From NCBI GenBank assembly GCA_030847615.1, contig JAUMIR010000003.1, forward strand, positions 288,852,265 through 288,916,264: a DNA stretch of 64,000 nt, given 5' to 3'. How positions within the stretch are numbered: the first letter of the stretch is position 1; every line of letters begins with the position of its first letter. Positions 34,461 through 46,439 of the stretch are shown here, one piece after another. Both the position numbers and the translations under genes were made by a program. This DNA comes from Gambelia wislizenii. Its lineage: Eukaryota; Chordata; Lepidosauria; Squamata; Crotaphytidae. Under the pieces are notes generated by a model. That model was not told where the DNA came from. It did no database searches and worked only from the letters and a program-made list of their open reading frames with translations.

Positions 34461-35002
34461 GAAAAGCAAATTACACTCCCCCATACACTGCCATCACAGT
34501 TGGGCAAATTATTTTTGCAACTAAGGCAGAAAATCTCACAAGCAATCTCCCCTTTCCTGGCAGTAAAAATAGGATCACTTTAAAAACAACAGCAGCTAAT
34601 AACCTAGAGCCCTTTTTTGACACTCCTAATCAGGTACCTGAGGAAGAGGCCTTGCTCTCCCTCCACACAGATGTATGTCTAAACTACCTCTCTTTACTGG
34701 AACATAATATAGAAATATTTACAGTGAGTCAGAGACTCTCATGAAGACTACATTACATAGCATACAGTACAGTACAGTCCTATCACTGCAAAAACCCAGA
34801 CAGAACTGCTTACAGTCACATAGCACAGAGTAACAATATACAGAGACACTGGTTCTCACACAGATACGCTCATTCTCCCATAGAGATAAGAGTTCCTTCC
34901 AAGTTAGCTTCCTAGAACTCAGACTGGCTGCATTTAGCCTCTCACCACTGGCCCCTGCAGGCTGGTACATGTAACACTTGCTCTTTCCAGTATAATTTAT
35001 CA

Positions 35003-36681
35003 TGTTGCATGTCCCATTATCCTGACATATTACCCCTTCCCTATGATATCTCATAATTGGAAATATTGGACACTTTTTGGGGTCAAGTTGACTGGGATGA
35101 TCCAAAAAGAGGTCAGGTGGAGGTCACATTGACCTGGGATGTGTCTTAGAAATATTTTGGCAAAGCAAGCCAATATTGGGATTGTATGGAAGGCCCTTGG
35201 TAAACAAAGCCATTAAGGAGATATGTGCTAATTCCTTTTTGGGCATCTCTGCATTGTGTCATCCAACTAAACAATTAAGTGACCTTTCCCAGCCCCAATC
35301 CCAAGGAAATCTCACCTTGGAACCCCCTCCTGTCCTGCACTGCAAGGTTCCTGTAAACCCATCAATTTCTATCTCCCAGCCATTAATACAATCATGCAAG
35401 CTTCTGTTTCCTTTGTTTACCTGGTGGGAAAACCATCCATGCTTTGTTCTAGTCAGAGTGCCCCTTCAGAATATGAATCAGGGTATAGGTATTAGTATCC
35501 CAACAATAGAAAGGTGTGTCACTGAGGATGAACCCATCCACTCTCTTTCTCAGTATGCCTCCAGATCGGAATCTCCAGTGTCACCCTTAGACTTCTGTCT
35601 GAGTACTTCACTCTTCAAAACTTGTAATAATAATAATAATAAATAATAATAATAATAAAATTTTATTTCTATCCCGCCCCTCTGCAACGCAATCGGGGCG
35701 GCTTACAATATAAAAATTCCATAGTCCCAGTACCCTAACCCACCCACCCCTTAAAATAATATTAAATTATAGAAGATTAAAAACATACAACAATTTAAAA
35801 TATATAAATTAAAAAGACAAAAATTAAAACATACAATGGTTAAAAAATCTAGTTGCTGCTTAGAAAGGATAGCCGAGTCTTGGGCCGGGATAGTTATTCA
35901 GGAAAAGCCTGCCGGAAAAGATCCGTCTTGACAGCTTTTTTAAAGCTGTCTAAGGTGTTAATAAGACGGATCTCGTCCGGCAGGCCATTCCATAATCTGG
36001 GAGCAGCAGCGGAGAAGGCCCTCTGGGACGTCACCGACAGCCTTGTTTTCATAGGCTGTAACAGATTCCTCCCAGAGGACCGAAGTGCGAGGGGAGGGTC
36101 GTACGGAAGGAGGCGGTCCCGGAGATAAGTTGGACCCAAACCATGCAGGGCTTTAAAGGTTATAACCAACACCTTGTACTGTGCCCGGAAACGAATAGGC
36201 AGCCAGTGGAGAGCTTTTAGCACAGGTGTTATATGCTCTCTTCTGGAAACACCAGAAATCAACCTGGCTGCCATGTTCTGAACTAGTTGAAGTTTCCGAG
36301 TTAAGCACAAGGGTAGCCCCATGTAGAGCGCATTACAGAAATCCAGACGGGAGGTTACCAGTGCATGTACCACAGTAACTATTGCCCTATTTTCCCCAAA
36401 TCTTTCCCTCTATCTGATCTTTCTGCCTTACTCCCCTATAGCCTTGTGTGGCTCTTATGAATGTGTGTTGCATATGTGAATGCAATTAGTGTTATTTCCA
36501 GTAAAAACACATTATTTCACTGTAACTGGAGTTCTCTCCAGTTAGTACTGGTATACAAAGGTGAAAAGACCCCCCACAATTACCCTCTTTTCGCAGGCAT
36601 ACTGTTTGAGCTAATAATTCCCCATCTAGACTTTGATATTATAGATGGGTCCCAAAGCACTCCCACCTCTTAGGGTAAGAG
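35003..36681 (+). mobile_element. Solo LTR, copy D, split by an L2 fragment
   Basis: The outer parts (35003-35620 and 36378-36681) align with the LTR family at 11050: 'CCTTGTGTGGCTCTTATG', 'GTTAGTACTGGTATACAAAG', 'TTACCCTCTTTTCGCAGGC'. An L2 piece sits between them. This is the most diverged copy and its exact ends are approximate. Confidence 0.55.
35620..36378 (-). mobile_element. L2-type LINE 3' fragment
   Basis: On the minus strand, a 159-codon frame (36373-35894) encodes the end of the L2 polyprotein: HALVTSRLDFCNALYMGLPL, LVQNMAARLISG, HITPVLKALHWLPI, then LFRQAFPE and a stop. A short 3' UTR and an AAT microsatellite tail (35625-35660) follow. It is 5' truncated inside the RT C-terminal region. 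The frame is undamaged, suggesting a fairly recent insertion into LTR copy D. Confidence 0.8.
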
Positions 36682-37150
36682 GTCATTCACTGAATCTTGG
36701 AGCTTCTTCCACTCATATTCTCTGCAGGGCTAACACAATAATCTGCTGCCTGAGGCAAATGATCTCCCCCCCCCATTTAAATGGTACCCAAAGCTATCCA
36801 ATTAATTTTGGCATAGGAATCAGAAACTAAACACCTCTCCCCATCTTTATCAGTGAAAATACAACAATTAAACATTAAATAGCAATGTGTTGCCCTTTCA
36901 TGATGCCATACACTTACTACGTGAGGCGCTTTCTATTAGTACTGGCCCTATTCTCTGAACAGGACACACCCAGTAGGGGATGCCTACAGCTGCCCACAAA
37001 TACTGTTTTTTTAAAAATTTTGTGGATCCTTTGATAATTGCATGGCCATCCACATTTTAGGGATGTATTGCAAATAATAAGTGGTAAAATGATTCCTGTT
37101 AAAAATGAGATAAAAACCGTAAGCTGACCCTTGCTGAAACTATGTCTGTA
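36682..37150. other. Unrecognised spacer
   Basis: A short 'CAGGGCTAAC...GCTGCCTGAGGCA' piece near 36726-36758 may be another hAT end. Otherwise nothing is recognised. Confidence 0.3.
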
Positions 37151-37151
37151 A

Positions 37152-38755
37152 CAATTGCATTCACATACTGACTTAACAGTGAGGGATGGTTTATCAGGTA
37201 CTCTCTCTGGTAAAGTCAAAACCCGAAGAGGTGCCAGGCAGGGTTGCCTATTGACCCCGTTTCTGTTTAATTTCTATGTGAACCATCTTGTTTCTGACTT
37301 GTTCTGCAGATTGTTTCTCACCCTCTGTTGGAAACAGGAAAATCCAAATATTGTTATATGCTGATGACAGGGCCCTCTTACCTATCACTCAGAAAGGTCT
37401 GAGGAGACTTCTACGAAAACTAAGCAAGGTTTGTGGCCAAGTGAACTTGCTTATTAACCATTACAAAATTAAAGTAGTGGTTTTCTCTAAAAGGAAGTGC
37501 CCCCATAAATGGTACTTAGATGACCACCTGATCGGAGCAATGTTATAGTTTCAAATACCTGAGGGGTACAATTTTTCTATAATGGGAATTGGAAATGCTA
37601 TTTGTAGGCAGCAAAACTTTTTAACTTGGAGGACAACAAAAGCAATACTAACCTTTGGAAGGGTCATTGGAGGTTCCTTGGTAGGCCCCATTCTTAAACC
37701 CTTTATGTTCAAAGTCCTGCCCCAATTACTATATGGAGTAGAGCTATGGGGACAGGCACATGTTGCTGCAGCTGAAACCATCCAGAACAGATTCTTGAAA
37801 GAACTGTTAGCTCTTCCTCCAGGAGTACCCTCTTCATTGTTAAGGTTGGAAGTGGATCTACCTTCTATTAAGGCTAGAATCCACAAAGCAGTTATACTTT
37901 ATGGTTTGGATGACTGTAATTTAGCAAAACAATGTTTTACTGAGCAACTTGCTAAGGGAGGATGGGCCCACTTTTGGACATCATTGTCCCTTTCCTATTT
38001 TGAAAACATCCAGACTTTTGTCATTTAGAAGGATAAATACTCTATTAGAGATAAGATTTTTGAGTTGGATACATTTGAAAATATGCTTGCCAGCCAAAAG
38101 CAAATGTTCTCTCCATGGTACAGCCTTATAAAGAGGGAACAGTATTTCCAGCAGTATTTTCAAGACTTAATTTTTGTTGTTTTGAGAAAAGCCTTTACTG
38201 CCCTCTGTTTCCAGACAATGCCTTCAGCAAATTTAGAAGAAAGGTATAAAGGGGTATAAAGGGATCCCTTACACACAGTATTTTTTTTTTTTATTTGTGG
38301 CTCTGGGGAGGTGGAAGACCTAAGGTATTATCTTTTATACTGCCCACTGTCTAGGAACCCTAGGAATCATTTCCTGGGACACCTTTTGAAAGCAGGGGCA
38401 GGTTGGACGCTGCCTTATATTATTTGTGACTTGTTGGCAGACCACTCCAAATCGATTACATTTAAGGAGGCCACCTTCGCAGTAGCAGTCCAAATGATCT
38501 GCTACAAATTTCTAAAAAACAACAGCAGTGGGCTGCAAAGGGGACCAGTTGTTGTAGCCTTTGCTGCCCTGGCATTTTCTTCTGTAATTTTAATTGATTT
38601 TAATTTTGTATCCCCATTGTATTTTGTAGATACTTTTCTGGTAAGCATGTTGGTTATATTATTATATAATTTTCCTGCAGTGCTTTTGTAATATTTTGTA
38701 ATGGACACTGTGCCACAGACAAATAAATTTGATTGATTGATTGATTGATTAAACT
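37152..38755 (+). pseudogene. 5'-truncated LINE with RT and Cys-His tail, clade uncertain
   Basis: Translated pieces in order are DLTVRDGLSGTLSGKVKTRR, GARQGCLLTPFLFNFYVNHL, the RT active-site box LLYADDRALL (about 37356-37385), INHYKIKVVVFSKRK, then after a stop a long frame (37582-38028) with LPQLLYGVELWGQAHVAAAE and PPGVPSSLLRLEVDLPSIKA. A later frame (38311-38691) has DLRYYLLYCPLSRNPRNHFL, like the H-x-C tail of I/Jockey-type LINEs. It ends in an (ATTG)n repeat (38727-38750). Three or more frame breaks make it dead. It differs from the CR1, L2 and zinc-finger LINEs here. Confidence 0.65.
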
Positions 38756-39780
38756 ATGTGTGTGAATTAATGCTGGCACACAAGATGTTCACTTGTAGGT
38801 TTGCTACTACCATTTCAGGGTGAGGCATTTGCTGTACCTCGATCATGGCTTGCCCTTGAATTTGCTTCCTTGGGACTCATCTAGAGTTCTGGATCTTGTT
38901 GAATTTTTTTCCCCTGTTCCTCTTCTAAATATCAGGCTATGGCTTTGGTTAACCTCTATCTCAAGGTTTTTCAGCACTGTTCCAATAGCTTTGCACAGAA
39001 CTTGGTTGCCTTGTCTGCAAAGGATGCATGCTTCTTGTGATCTGATGTTTTTGAACTATTAATCCCTAACATCTTCAGGCTATCTTTTCTGAACATTATT
39101 TCTACAGCTGATGCTATTGTGTCTTTCCAGGCTGACTAGGAAATGTATCCCTTTCAAACTTTGGGTAATTCATTTGTGCCCCAGAGAAATCAAAATGCTC
39201 AAAGGATATATGTATATTTTAGAGTCAAGTTGTGGTTTTGCTTTATAAGACTTTGTAATGTACAAGAAAGATTTCATACTATTCAGAAATGCTATTCAGA
39301 AAAGGAAGAGGCATAGCAATAGCCAAAGAAAGAGGTTCTTCTGGAAATCATTCAGATCCAGGTTTCTCAGGTAAATATTCAAGCCCCAGATGTGTCACTT
39401 TTCATTCTACCAAAAAGTTGCCAAAAAACCAGTACATGGCTAGAAGAAAAATATGCAATTATGTGATCATTTTTTTTCATGTCTGTTGGAATAAATATTT
39501 CAAGAGAAACATGCCCCTGCCATTGACTTTGGTTTCTGAAAAAAAAATATAGTTGATCATTGGATAGTAATGCTACATAACTTCTAAATGCTACTTACAG
39601 CCAATCATATTCGTTCAGAGGTATGTCTTAATAATTTCTCTGTGTTTTGCATTGGCACCCTAAAGTGACTGGGTGTTGTGTCATGAAAAGCCTTCTCACA
39701 TTGCTCCTTCGTTGTGTTGTACTTTTTGAAATCCATCCATATGATCTGATCAAGTAAGCAAAACCTAAATCATTATAATC
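38756..39780. other. Unrecognised spacer
   Basis: No domain or named repeat is recognised. Confidence 0.3.
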
Positions 39781-40123
39781 TCCTCCTCCTCTTCCTTCTC
39801 TTTATACCCCACCTTTCCCCCCCAAATGGATTTAAAGTGGCTTACAAATTGAAACAAGTACAATGTAACTAAAGCATACAAAGATCAACAGTAAAATAGG
39901 ACTAAACTATTCAACATATTGAAATAATTTCAAACATGTGATAAAAATAATAAAGGGCAGTTTAAAGAAGTACAATCAAAACAGCACAGCACTGTTTTAG
40001 AAGTCCTTTCTTCAAAAGCCATCAATTCTAAAACCTGTCAGAATAAAAAGTCTGCCTGTCAATAAAAGGACAGCAAAGGGTGTAGACAGCAAAAAGTGTA
40101 GAGCCAATGGGCTGCCACTAAGA
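39781..40123 (-). mobile_element. L2-like 3' terminal fragment
   Basis: Read on the minus strand it has an L2-group 3' layout: '...CAGGCAGACTTTTTATTCTG...', then a UTR ending in a 'GGGGTATAAAGAGAAGG'-like terminus. It resembles 56570-56820. No ORF is preserved. Confidence 0.4.
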
Positions 40124-40744
40124 AGACTCTATCTAATATCCCCACAGGCCATGCTTGTGAAGGTGGTAGGACTCAGAGCAGGCTCTTAGGGCGTGGGCAG
40201 TTTCATATGCAGAATCAGATTTCCATGCAGCCAGGTAGTTGATGGCAGCTCTTGGCTTCCATATCAGTTGGGATGGGAAGCTGCTTAAGTTGTCAATAAA
40301 TCCCTCATGGCTCTTTAATGCCGGCATTACTGCTGTATGAAACCTTGCACCATTTAACTCATGCAAATACAGCATCAATGGCCAGTCTGGCCAGAACACT
40401 TCCAGGTGGGATCACAACCTCCGAGTAGGTGACACACTTTTTATGACCCTTCCCAGTTTACGTGGGACTTTAAAATGTGTTCCTATGCTTTTAAAAACTA
40501 TTTTTTGTCTTCTTTTTGTTTTTATTTTTGATTTTCTTGTGCTATGTATTCTCACAAGAATACACAGGATTTTGAATGAGGAAGTGAACAGAGCTCCATT
40601 CACTTCCTCTTTCATTGCTGGGGAAGCCTTGGATGGGAGGAAAGGTAAGTGTGGCATGTGGAATTCTTTTGCTGGCATAAAATTGGAAAAGTTATGCCGG
40701 CAAAATAACGGGTTTTTTTTGGGGGGGGGGCTCTGATAAAGTCC
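40124..40744. mobile_element. Harbinger-like MITE, family A copy 2
   Basis: The right end CTCTGATAAAGTCC is followed by TTA. The left end AGACTCTATCTAAT is a diverged copy of GGACTTTATCAGAT. The interior shares 'AGAACACTTCCAGGT', 'GCTTAAG..GTCAATAAAT' and 'GCCGGCATTACTG' with the copy at 48621. The left boundary is the weaker one. A G10 run lies at 40721-40730. Confidence 0.55.
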
Positions 40745-41156
40745 TTAGAGAAAGATCCCAAATGAGACAATGAAGGTTTTCAGAGTCCAGCTTATATCCC
40801 CTTTACAACTTGTAAACAATTGGATGAACATTAACATCTTAGATCAAAACACCTTTTCTCTGTCTACCATTCATCAAAACCTTTAGGATGTCCTAGAGAT
40901 GGCTAAGTTTGTTCTAACAAAGCAAATAGTATGTGAAATTTAGTCAACAAGAATTTTGTATGTTTATAACAAAGAGTCTATTACTTAAACAGGGAATTTC
41001 TTGATTAACATTGTAAATCAGGGATTAAGACTTGAAGAGAGACAAAGACAGAGGTATGAGGGACAGAGGTGTGCCTACCTGACCCTCTCATTTTTCAGTC
41101 ATGGAGAATTCTGGATTATGAGTACAGACACTTTTTTTGGGGACATTTCTAACTAA

Positions 41157-41475
41157 GGACTTTATCAGATGCTTTAAAAAAACTCCTGCCACGGTCGGGA
41201 GGAGGATGCCACTGTCCTGCTTCCGGTGGTCGATACTGCACGCCCCATCCTTCCTCCTTGCTTCCTCTGTGCTGGAGTGACGAAAAACGTGCCATTTTTT
41301 TATTGACAGAAACTTCTGTCAATGAAAAGCGGTGCCTTTTTTGTCCCTTCAGCACAGAGGAAGCACAGAAGAAGGATGGGAGGAGGATGGGGCATGCTGT
41401 ACTGCTAGAAGTGGGACAGTGGCGTCCTCCTCCCAACCTTTGCAGGAGTCTTTTTTAGAGCATCTGATAAAGTCC
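41157..41475. mobile_element. Fully palindromic Harbinger-like MITE, family A copy 3
   Basis: A 319-bp element whose two arms pair throughout: GGACTTTATCAGATGCT at the left and AGCATCTGATAAAGTCC at the right, then ACTCCTGC, GAGGAGGATG, CACAGAGGAAGCA and TTGACAGAA on both sides of the centre near 41313. A perfect 3-bp duplication TAA flanks it (41154-41156, 41476-41478). No coding capacity. Confidence 0.85.
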
Positions 41476-41509
41476 TAAGAGTGAGGGCTTCTGTTTTTAT
41501 TATTTTCAT

Positions 41510-41602
41510 CGCAGTTATATATTAAATGCTAACAATCATATAGTGAGTATTGAGGATCATGTATTGAATATCAAACATCTAAATATTATGCATATTGTGT
41601 AC
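41510..41602. repeat. Left arm of an inverted repeat enclosing an L2
   Basis: The sequence 'ATCATGTATTGAATATCA' and 'ATATTATGCATATT' in this arm reappear in reverse complement at 45082-45160, as do 'TTAAAT' and 'AATCATATAGTGAGTATTGA' less perfectly. See the paired arm. Confidence 0.75.
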
Positions 41603-41604
41603 AC

Positions 41605-44600
41605 ACCAGCCAGCAAGCCACAAGGACTCCAAGCCTGCAGCAGCCAGAAGGCTGTAGTGGGCCCTGAGGACTTTGGCAGCAGGGCAGCAACGAGAGGGGG
41701 CGTGGCCAGGAGTGGCTGGCATTTTAAGCCACTCCCACACCCCTCAGGAACACCAGCCAGCAAGCCACAAGGACTCCAAGCCTGCAATTGGAGTCAGCTG
41801 AGGCCGGGAATTGAGTGAGGGCGGAAATTGGAGTTGTGCTGGGGAAAGGGAGGTATGGTCAGAACAGAGTGAACAGATATTACAAAAGAAGGCAGGATCG
41901 CTGTTTGTTAGCTATCACACCTTCAGTTCACCCTGTTTCCCGGAATGGATTGGAGAGTGTACCAACCATTCCACAGAACCTTACTTTGCTCCTCTGCAAT
42001 GCCAGGTCTGTTAAGAATAAAACTCACATTATTTACGATCTTCTTTTGGATGAGGATGCCGACTTGGCTTGCTTCACAGAAACCTGGCTGGGAGAGGATA
42101 GTGCTGTCACGTGGACGCAGGCCCTCCCAGACGGGTATTCTGTCAGTGAGCAAATGAGGGGAAGTGGGCGGCGGGGGGGGGGAGGAGTAGCTCTGGTTTA
42201 TAAGAACAATCTGACCTTGACCAGGATACCTGTCCAAAACACAGTCCACCTTGAGTGTATGTACCTTAGCCTGAGGACCAGGGATAGTTTGGGGATTCTG
42301 CTAGTATACTGACCACCCCGTTGTCTAGCAGACTCCCTAACTTAGCTGACACAGCTGGTCTCAGAGTTGTTGTTGGAGTTGCCCAGACTTTTAGTTCTGG
42401 GTGACTTCAACATTCCACTCGAGACCAGCTTGACAAATCTGACTGGTGCGGCTCGGGAGTTCATTGAAACCATGACAAACATGGGCCTATCCCAATTGGC
42501 CTTTGGGCCCACACATTGTGCAGGTCATACTCTCGAAGCTGTCTTCAGTATGGAAAAGGAATATCCGTGGGTGGCGGTTATTAAAACCACTGCATTGTCA
42601 TGGACAGATCATTTCCTGGTCAAGATAGAACTAGGAGTCTCTTCCTGCCCCACCGGGGGTGGTGGACTCATTAGAATGGTCCACCCCCAAAGGCTAATGG
42701 AACCAATAGGATTCCAGAAAGCCTTGGAGGGTTTAATGGTTGGTAACACCAGTGACCCTGTCGAAGCTTTGGTTAATACCTGGAACACCGATCTTACCAA
42801 GGCTATCGACACGATCGCTCCCAAGCGTCCTTTTCAACCCGCTTCTAACAGTAAGCCATGGTATACTTCAGAGCTTAGGAAAATGAAGCGGGTTGGACAA
42901 CGACTAGAGTGCAACTGGCAGAAAACTCGACTCTTATCTGACAGGACTCGACATAGGAATTTTCTTCAGTCCTATCAAGAGGAAATACGTGCAGTGCAGA
43001 GATCCTTCTCCTCTGCAAGTATTGCGTCTGCAGAGTCCCATTCAGCAGAGCTGTTTAGGGTGGTAAGGGAGGTGACGCAGGTTATACCTGTCCAGAACCC
43101 ATTGCTTAACCCAACAACGGCCTGCTGTGACACATTTAGCAACTACTTTGCAGATAAAATCTCTCGAATAAGAGCTGACTTAGATGCCAGCATTTTGACA
43201 GAAACAATTGACAAGGTGTCTAGCAACTCCATTGATGTAAGTTTACTGGATCAATTTCAATCTGTGAGTACCGAGGATGTGGACAAACTACTTGGTAGAG
43301 TGAGGAAGACAACCTGCCCTCTTGATCCTTGCCCTTCATGGCTGGCCATCCATGGGGGGGGTGTGCCTTGATGATGTTACTTAAGGACATCATCAATGCA
43401 TCCCTCAGGGAAGGGTGTGTTCCATCCTATTTAAATGAAGCAGCGGTTAGGCTGCTCCTGAAAAAAAACTTCCCTAGACCCCCTGTACATGAACAACTAT
43501 AGGCCAGTTTCTATGTTACCATTATTGAGCAAAGTGATCGAGAGGGCAGTTGCTCTTCAACTCCAAGTGGTCTTGGATGAAACTGATTATCTAGACCCAT
43601 TTCAAACTGGCTTCAGGACGGGATTTGGAGTTGAGACTGCCATGGTTGCCTTGACCGATGATCTGTGTCTAAGCATCGACAGGGGTAATGTGTCCCTGTT
43701 GGTGCTTCTGGACCTCTCAGCAGCTTTCGATATGATAGATCATGGCATTATCCTTGATTCACCTGAGTGGGTTAGGAATTGGAGGCACTGCGCTCCAGTG
43801 GTTCCTGTCATTCCTCTCGGGCTTATCCCAGAGGGTGCTGCTCGGGGACAGCTGCTCCAGCAGAAAGGAGCTTACTTTTGGTGTTCCGCAAGGCGCCATC
43901 CTGTCCCCGGTGCTGTTTAACATCCTGTCCCTGCTGGGTGAGATTATTCGGAGTTATGGGGGCTGGGTGTTATCAGTACGCTGATGACACCAGATCTATT
44001 TCTCCTTGTCCCGATAATAGGCCTCGAATTCCAATGGCATCTCTCCTCTTAATGACTGTCTTAAAGCAGTAATGGGCTGGATGAGGAAAAACAGATTGAG
44101 ATTAAATCTGGACAAAACGGAGGTGCTCAAGGTAGCGGCCCCGAAACCAGGAGTTGGGTTGCAAACTCCAGTTCTGAACGGGGTCACACTCTCCGTTAAG
44201 GACTGTGTTCACAGTCTGGGGGTGCTTCTTGATTCATCGCTTCAGATGACGAGTCAAGTGAATGCGACAGTCAGGAGCGCTTGTTATCAGCTTCGGCTGA
44301 TACACGAGCTGCGCCCTTTCCTGGAAGTAAGGGACCTCGAGATGTGGTGCACGTGCTGGTAACCTCTCATCTAGATTTCTGCAATGTGCTCTACATGGGG
44401 CTACCCTTGTGCTTGGTCCAGAAACTTCAGTTGGTACAAAATATGGCAGCCAGAGTGGTCTCGGGAGCATCTCGGAGAGACCATATAACCCGAGTATTGA
44501 AATCTCTCCACTGGCTGCCTATCAGTTTCCGGGCTCAGTATAAGGTGTTGGTTATTACCTTTAAAGCCCTAAATGGCTTGGGTCCAACCTATCTCCGGAA

Positions 44601-45075
44601 CCTCCTCCTCCCATACAATCCTCCCCGCGCACTCCGGTCCTATGGGAGGAATTTGCTTCAGCCACTAAAATCTAGGCTGTCTTCAACCTCCCAGAGGGCC
44701 TTTTTGGTAATCACCCCCAATTTATGGAATGGCCTGCCGAATGAGATCCATCAGCTGACGAGCTTGAGTAGCTTTAAAAAAGCACTAAAGAAGGATCTCT
44801 TTTGGCAGGCCTTTCCTGGTTAGATCCCGGCCTCAGGAGCTGCGTCTCCTGGCTTTTTAAAATTATATATATATATTTGTTTTTAATGTGTTTTTAGTTA
44901 GAAGGTTTTAATTTTATAGTGTTTAATGTCTTTTTATGGGGGAGGCTGGGTGTGGGTGGTGTTTTTAGTCATTATTATAATGTTTTAATTGTTGGAAGCC
45001 TCCCCGATTGTTTTTAGCAGAGGGGCAGGGTATAAATAAATGTTGTTGTTGTTGTTATTATTATTATTACTTAAT
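41605..45075 (+). mobile_element. L2-type LINE, near full length, decayed
   Basis: This unit of about 3.5 kb runs from a short 5' region through endonuclease and RT to a UTR with 'GGGGCAGGGTATAAATAAAT' and a TTG/TTA microsatellite tail (45035-45070). The 5' region contains a 37-bp direct repeat at 41603 and 41750 (period 147 bp). It interrupts an inverted repeat (41510-41602 and 45082-45160). The coding part is broken in several places. Confidence 0.85.
41815..44823 (+). pseudogene. L2 polyprotein (endonuclease-RT), multiply frameshifted
   Basis: Consecutive pieces are: 41815-42312, endonuclease start (LLCNARSVKNKTHIIYDLL, FTETWL); a TGA at 42310-42312; 42367-43371, endonuclease end (VLGDFNIPLETS, SWTDHFLVKIEL); 43489 on, RT (NNYRPVSMLPLLSKVIERAV, LLDLSAAFDMIDH); a frame change near 43740 to the GVPQGAILSPVLFN frame; another near 43975 for YADDTRS; 44072 on, WMRKNRLRLNLDKTEVL; and a last change near 44340 to the tail frame ending LFWQAFPG at 44823. 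At least five lesions prevent expression. The family normally encodes a single ORF2-like protein for target-primed reverse transcription. Confidence 0.8.
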
Positions 45076-45081
45076 CAAGAC

Positions 45082-45160
45082 TGTATATAATATGCATAAT
45101 ATCCAGAAGTGTGATATTCAATACATGATTCAGTATGTGATTATTAAATATTTAATTTCG
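45082..45160. repeat. Right arm of the inverted repeat enclosing an L2
   Basis: It contains 'AATATGCATAATAT', 'TGATATTCAATACATGAT' and 'ATTTAAT', the reverse complement of the arm at 41510-41602. Before the L2 inserted, the two arms would have been a compact hairpin of about 180 bp, i.e. an AT-rich palindromic MITE. Confidence 0.75.
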
Positions 45161-45164
45161 TCCT

Positions 45165-46438
45165 CCATCAAGGCTCAAACGAGATGAGCAAAATAAGATG
45201 AAGGTTGGATACTGAACCTTCACCAGCATCTGAATCCCCAAAGTGTGTTTCTGGATTTTAAAGCAGATGGGGCTTGTATATGGGCAAGCTATTCATTTTA
45301 GCTTGAGTCAGAATAGCCTTGTCAGCTGCTTTAAGCAGTAGGTATTCAGCATGCTTTGGGCATAGCTTTGTGTTTCAAGTTGTAAGTTTAAAAATGGGGC
45401 CATCTAAAGCTGGCAAGCACAACTGTGTATGGGGACTAAGCAAATTGCTCAGGTTTTGATATCATGATTGCTTTTGAGTTAGAAACAAATCAGTTTTCTT
45501 TACTCTTAGATCCATAATGGGTAAAAATTAATACATCCTTTTCTCTCTGGAACACGCAGACTATCTTGTGGTGCTGTTAGAATACAAAGCCATCTGCAAA
45601 ATGTTTCCTTTATTCCTTTGGATTTTGGCTCACATTCCAAACTAAATTTAAATGCAACACCAGTTCCACTGTCTAATGACTGAATAATTAGGCTTTTAAC
45701 AGAGACAAGGGATCATGTGAAGGAATGGCTTTTTGTAAAAGGGCATTTCCTTCTGAACTATGCCTCTGTGTCTCTTATGCCAAGTTATCTCAACATTGCA
45801 AAAAGTATACCATCATACCAGTAAAACATAACTTAAAGCCTTATCCCTGAATTTCTATTCACACAGGGTTTTTTGGGTTGAGGTTGGTATCAAGCATGAT
45901 GTCTGACCTTATTATTTAGCATTAAGTGTTTGTGGAGTGACTAGATATGCGAAAGCAGAGTAGTAGTTGCATGTTCACAATGTAATTGGACATGATGGGC
46001 CTGTATGCGCAATCTCACTGCAGCTTCTAATGCATTCAGTTCCTTAACATGTTTACACAACCTGTGTTGTGGGGGCTTACAGATGTCTCCCTCATTCATA
46101 CAGAGACAAAATTAGGGAAATGTGAGACTTAAGGTTGCCAGACTGAAAACTGGAGATAGCTTCTGTACTTTTAATGTTTGTGTAGAAGAGGGAATCTCAG
46201 AAGGTGCTCTTTGTCACATAACAAAGTAACAAATAACACCTGTTGAAAATCTCTCTGTTATATAATTATTAAAGGGATAGGAACCTCTCCAGTTTTCATT
46301 ATGGCAACCATAGTAGGACTATAGCTATTGGCCATAGCCTTCCAATGTAAGATGCCTGCGAGTCACACACCCTGTTAGTTGCCTGCTTAGCACTGATATC
46401 TTCTCACCTCAACAATCATTATTCATGAACATTAGGAG
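45165..46438. other. Unrecognised spacer
   Basis: No coding region or named repeat is recognised. Confidence 0.3.
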
Positions 46439-46439
46439 T

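Noticed and set aside
34719..35105. A 128-codon minus-strand frame
   Set aside because: No domain, and it overlaps the start of the solo LTR.
32260..36681. Copies B and D as the two LTRs of one provirus
   Set aside because: Copy B has its own 4-bp duplication on both sides, and no internal retroviral sequence lies between them.
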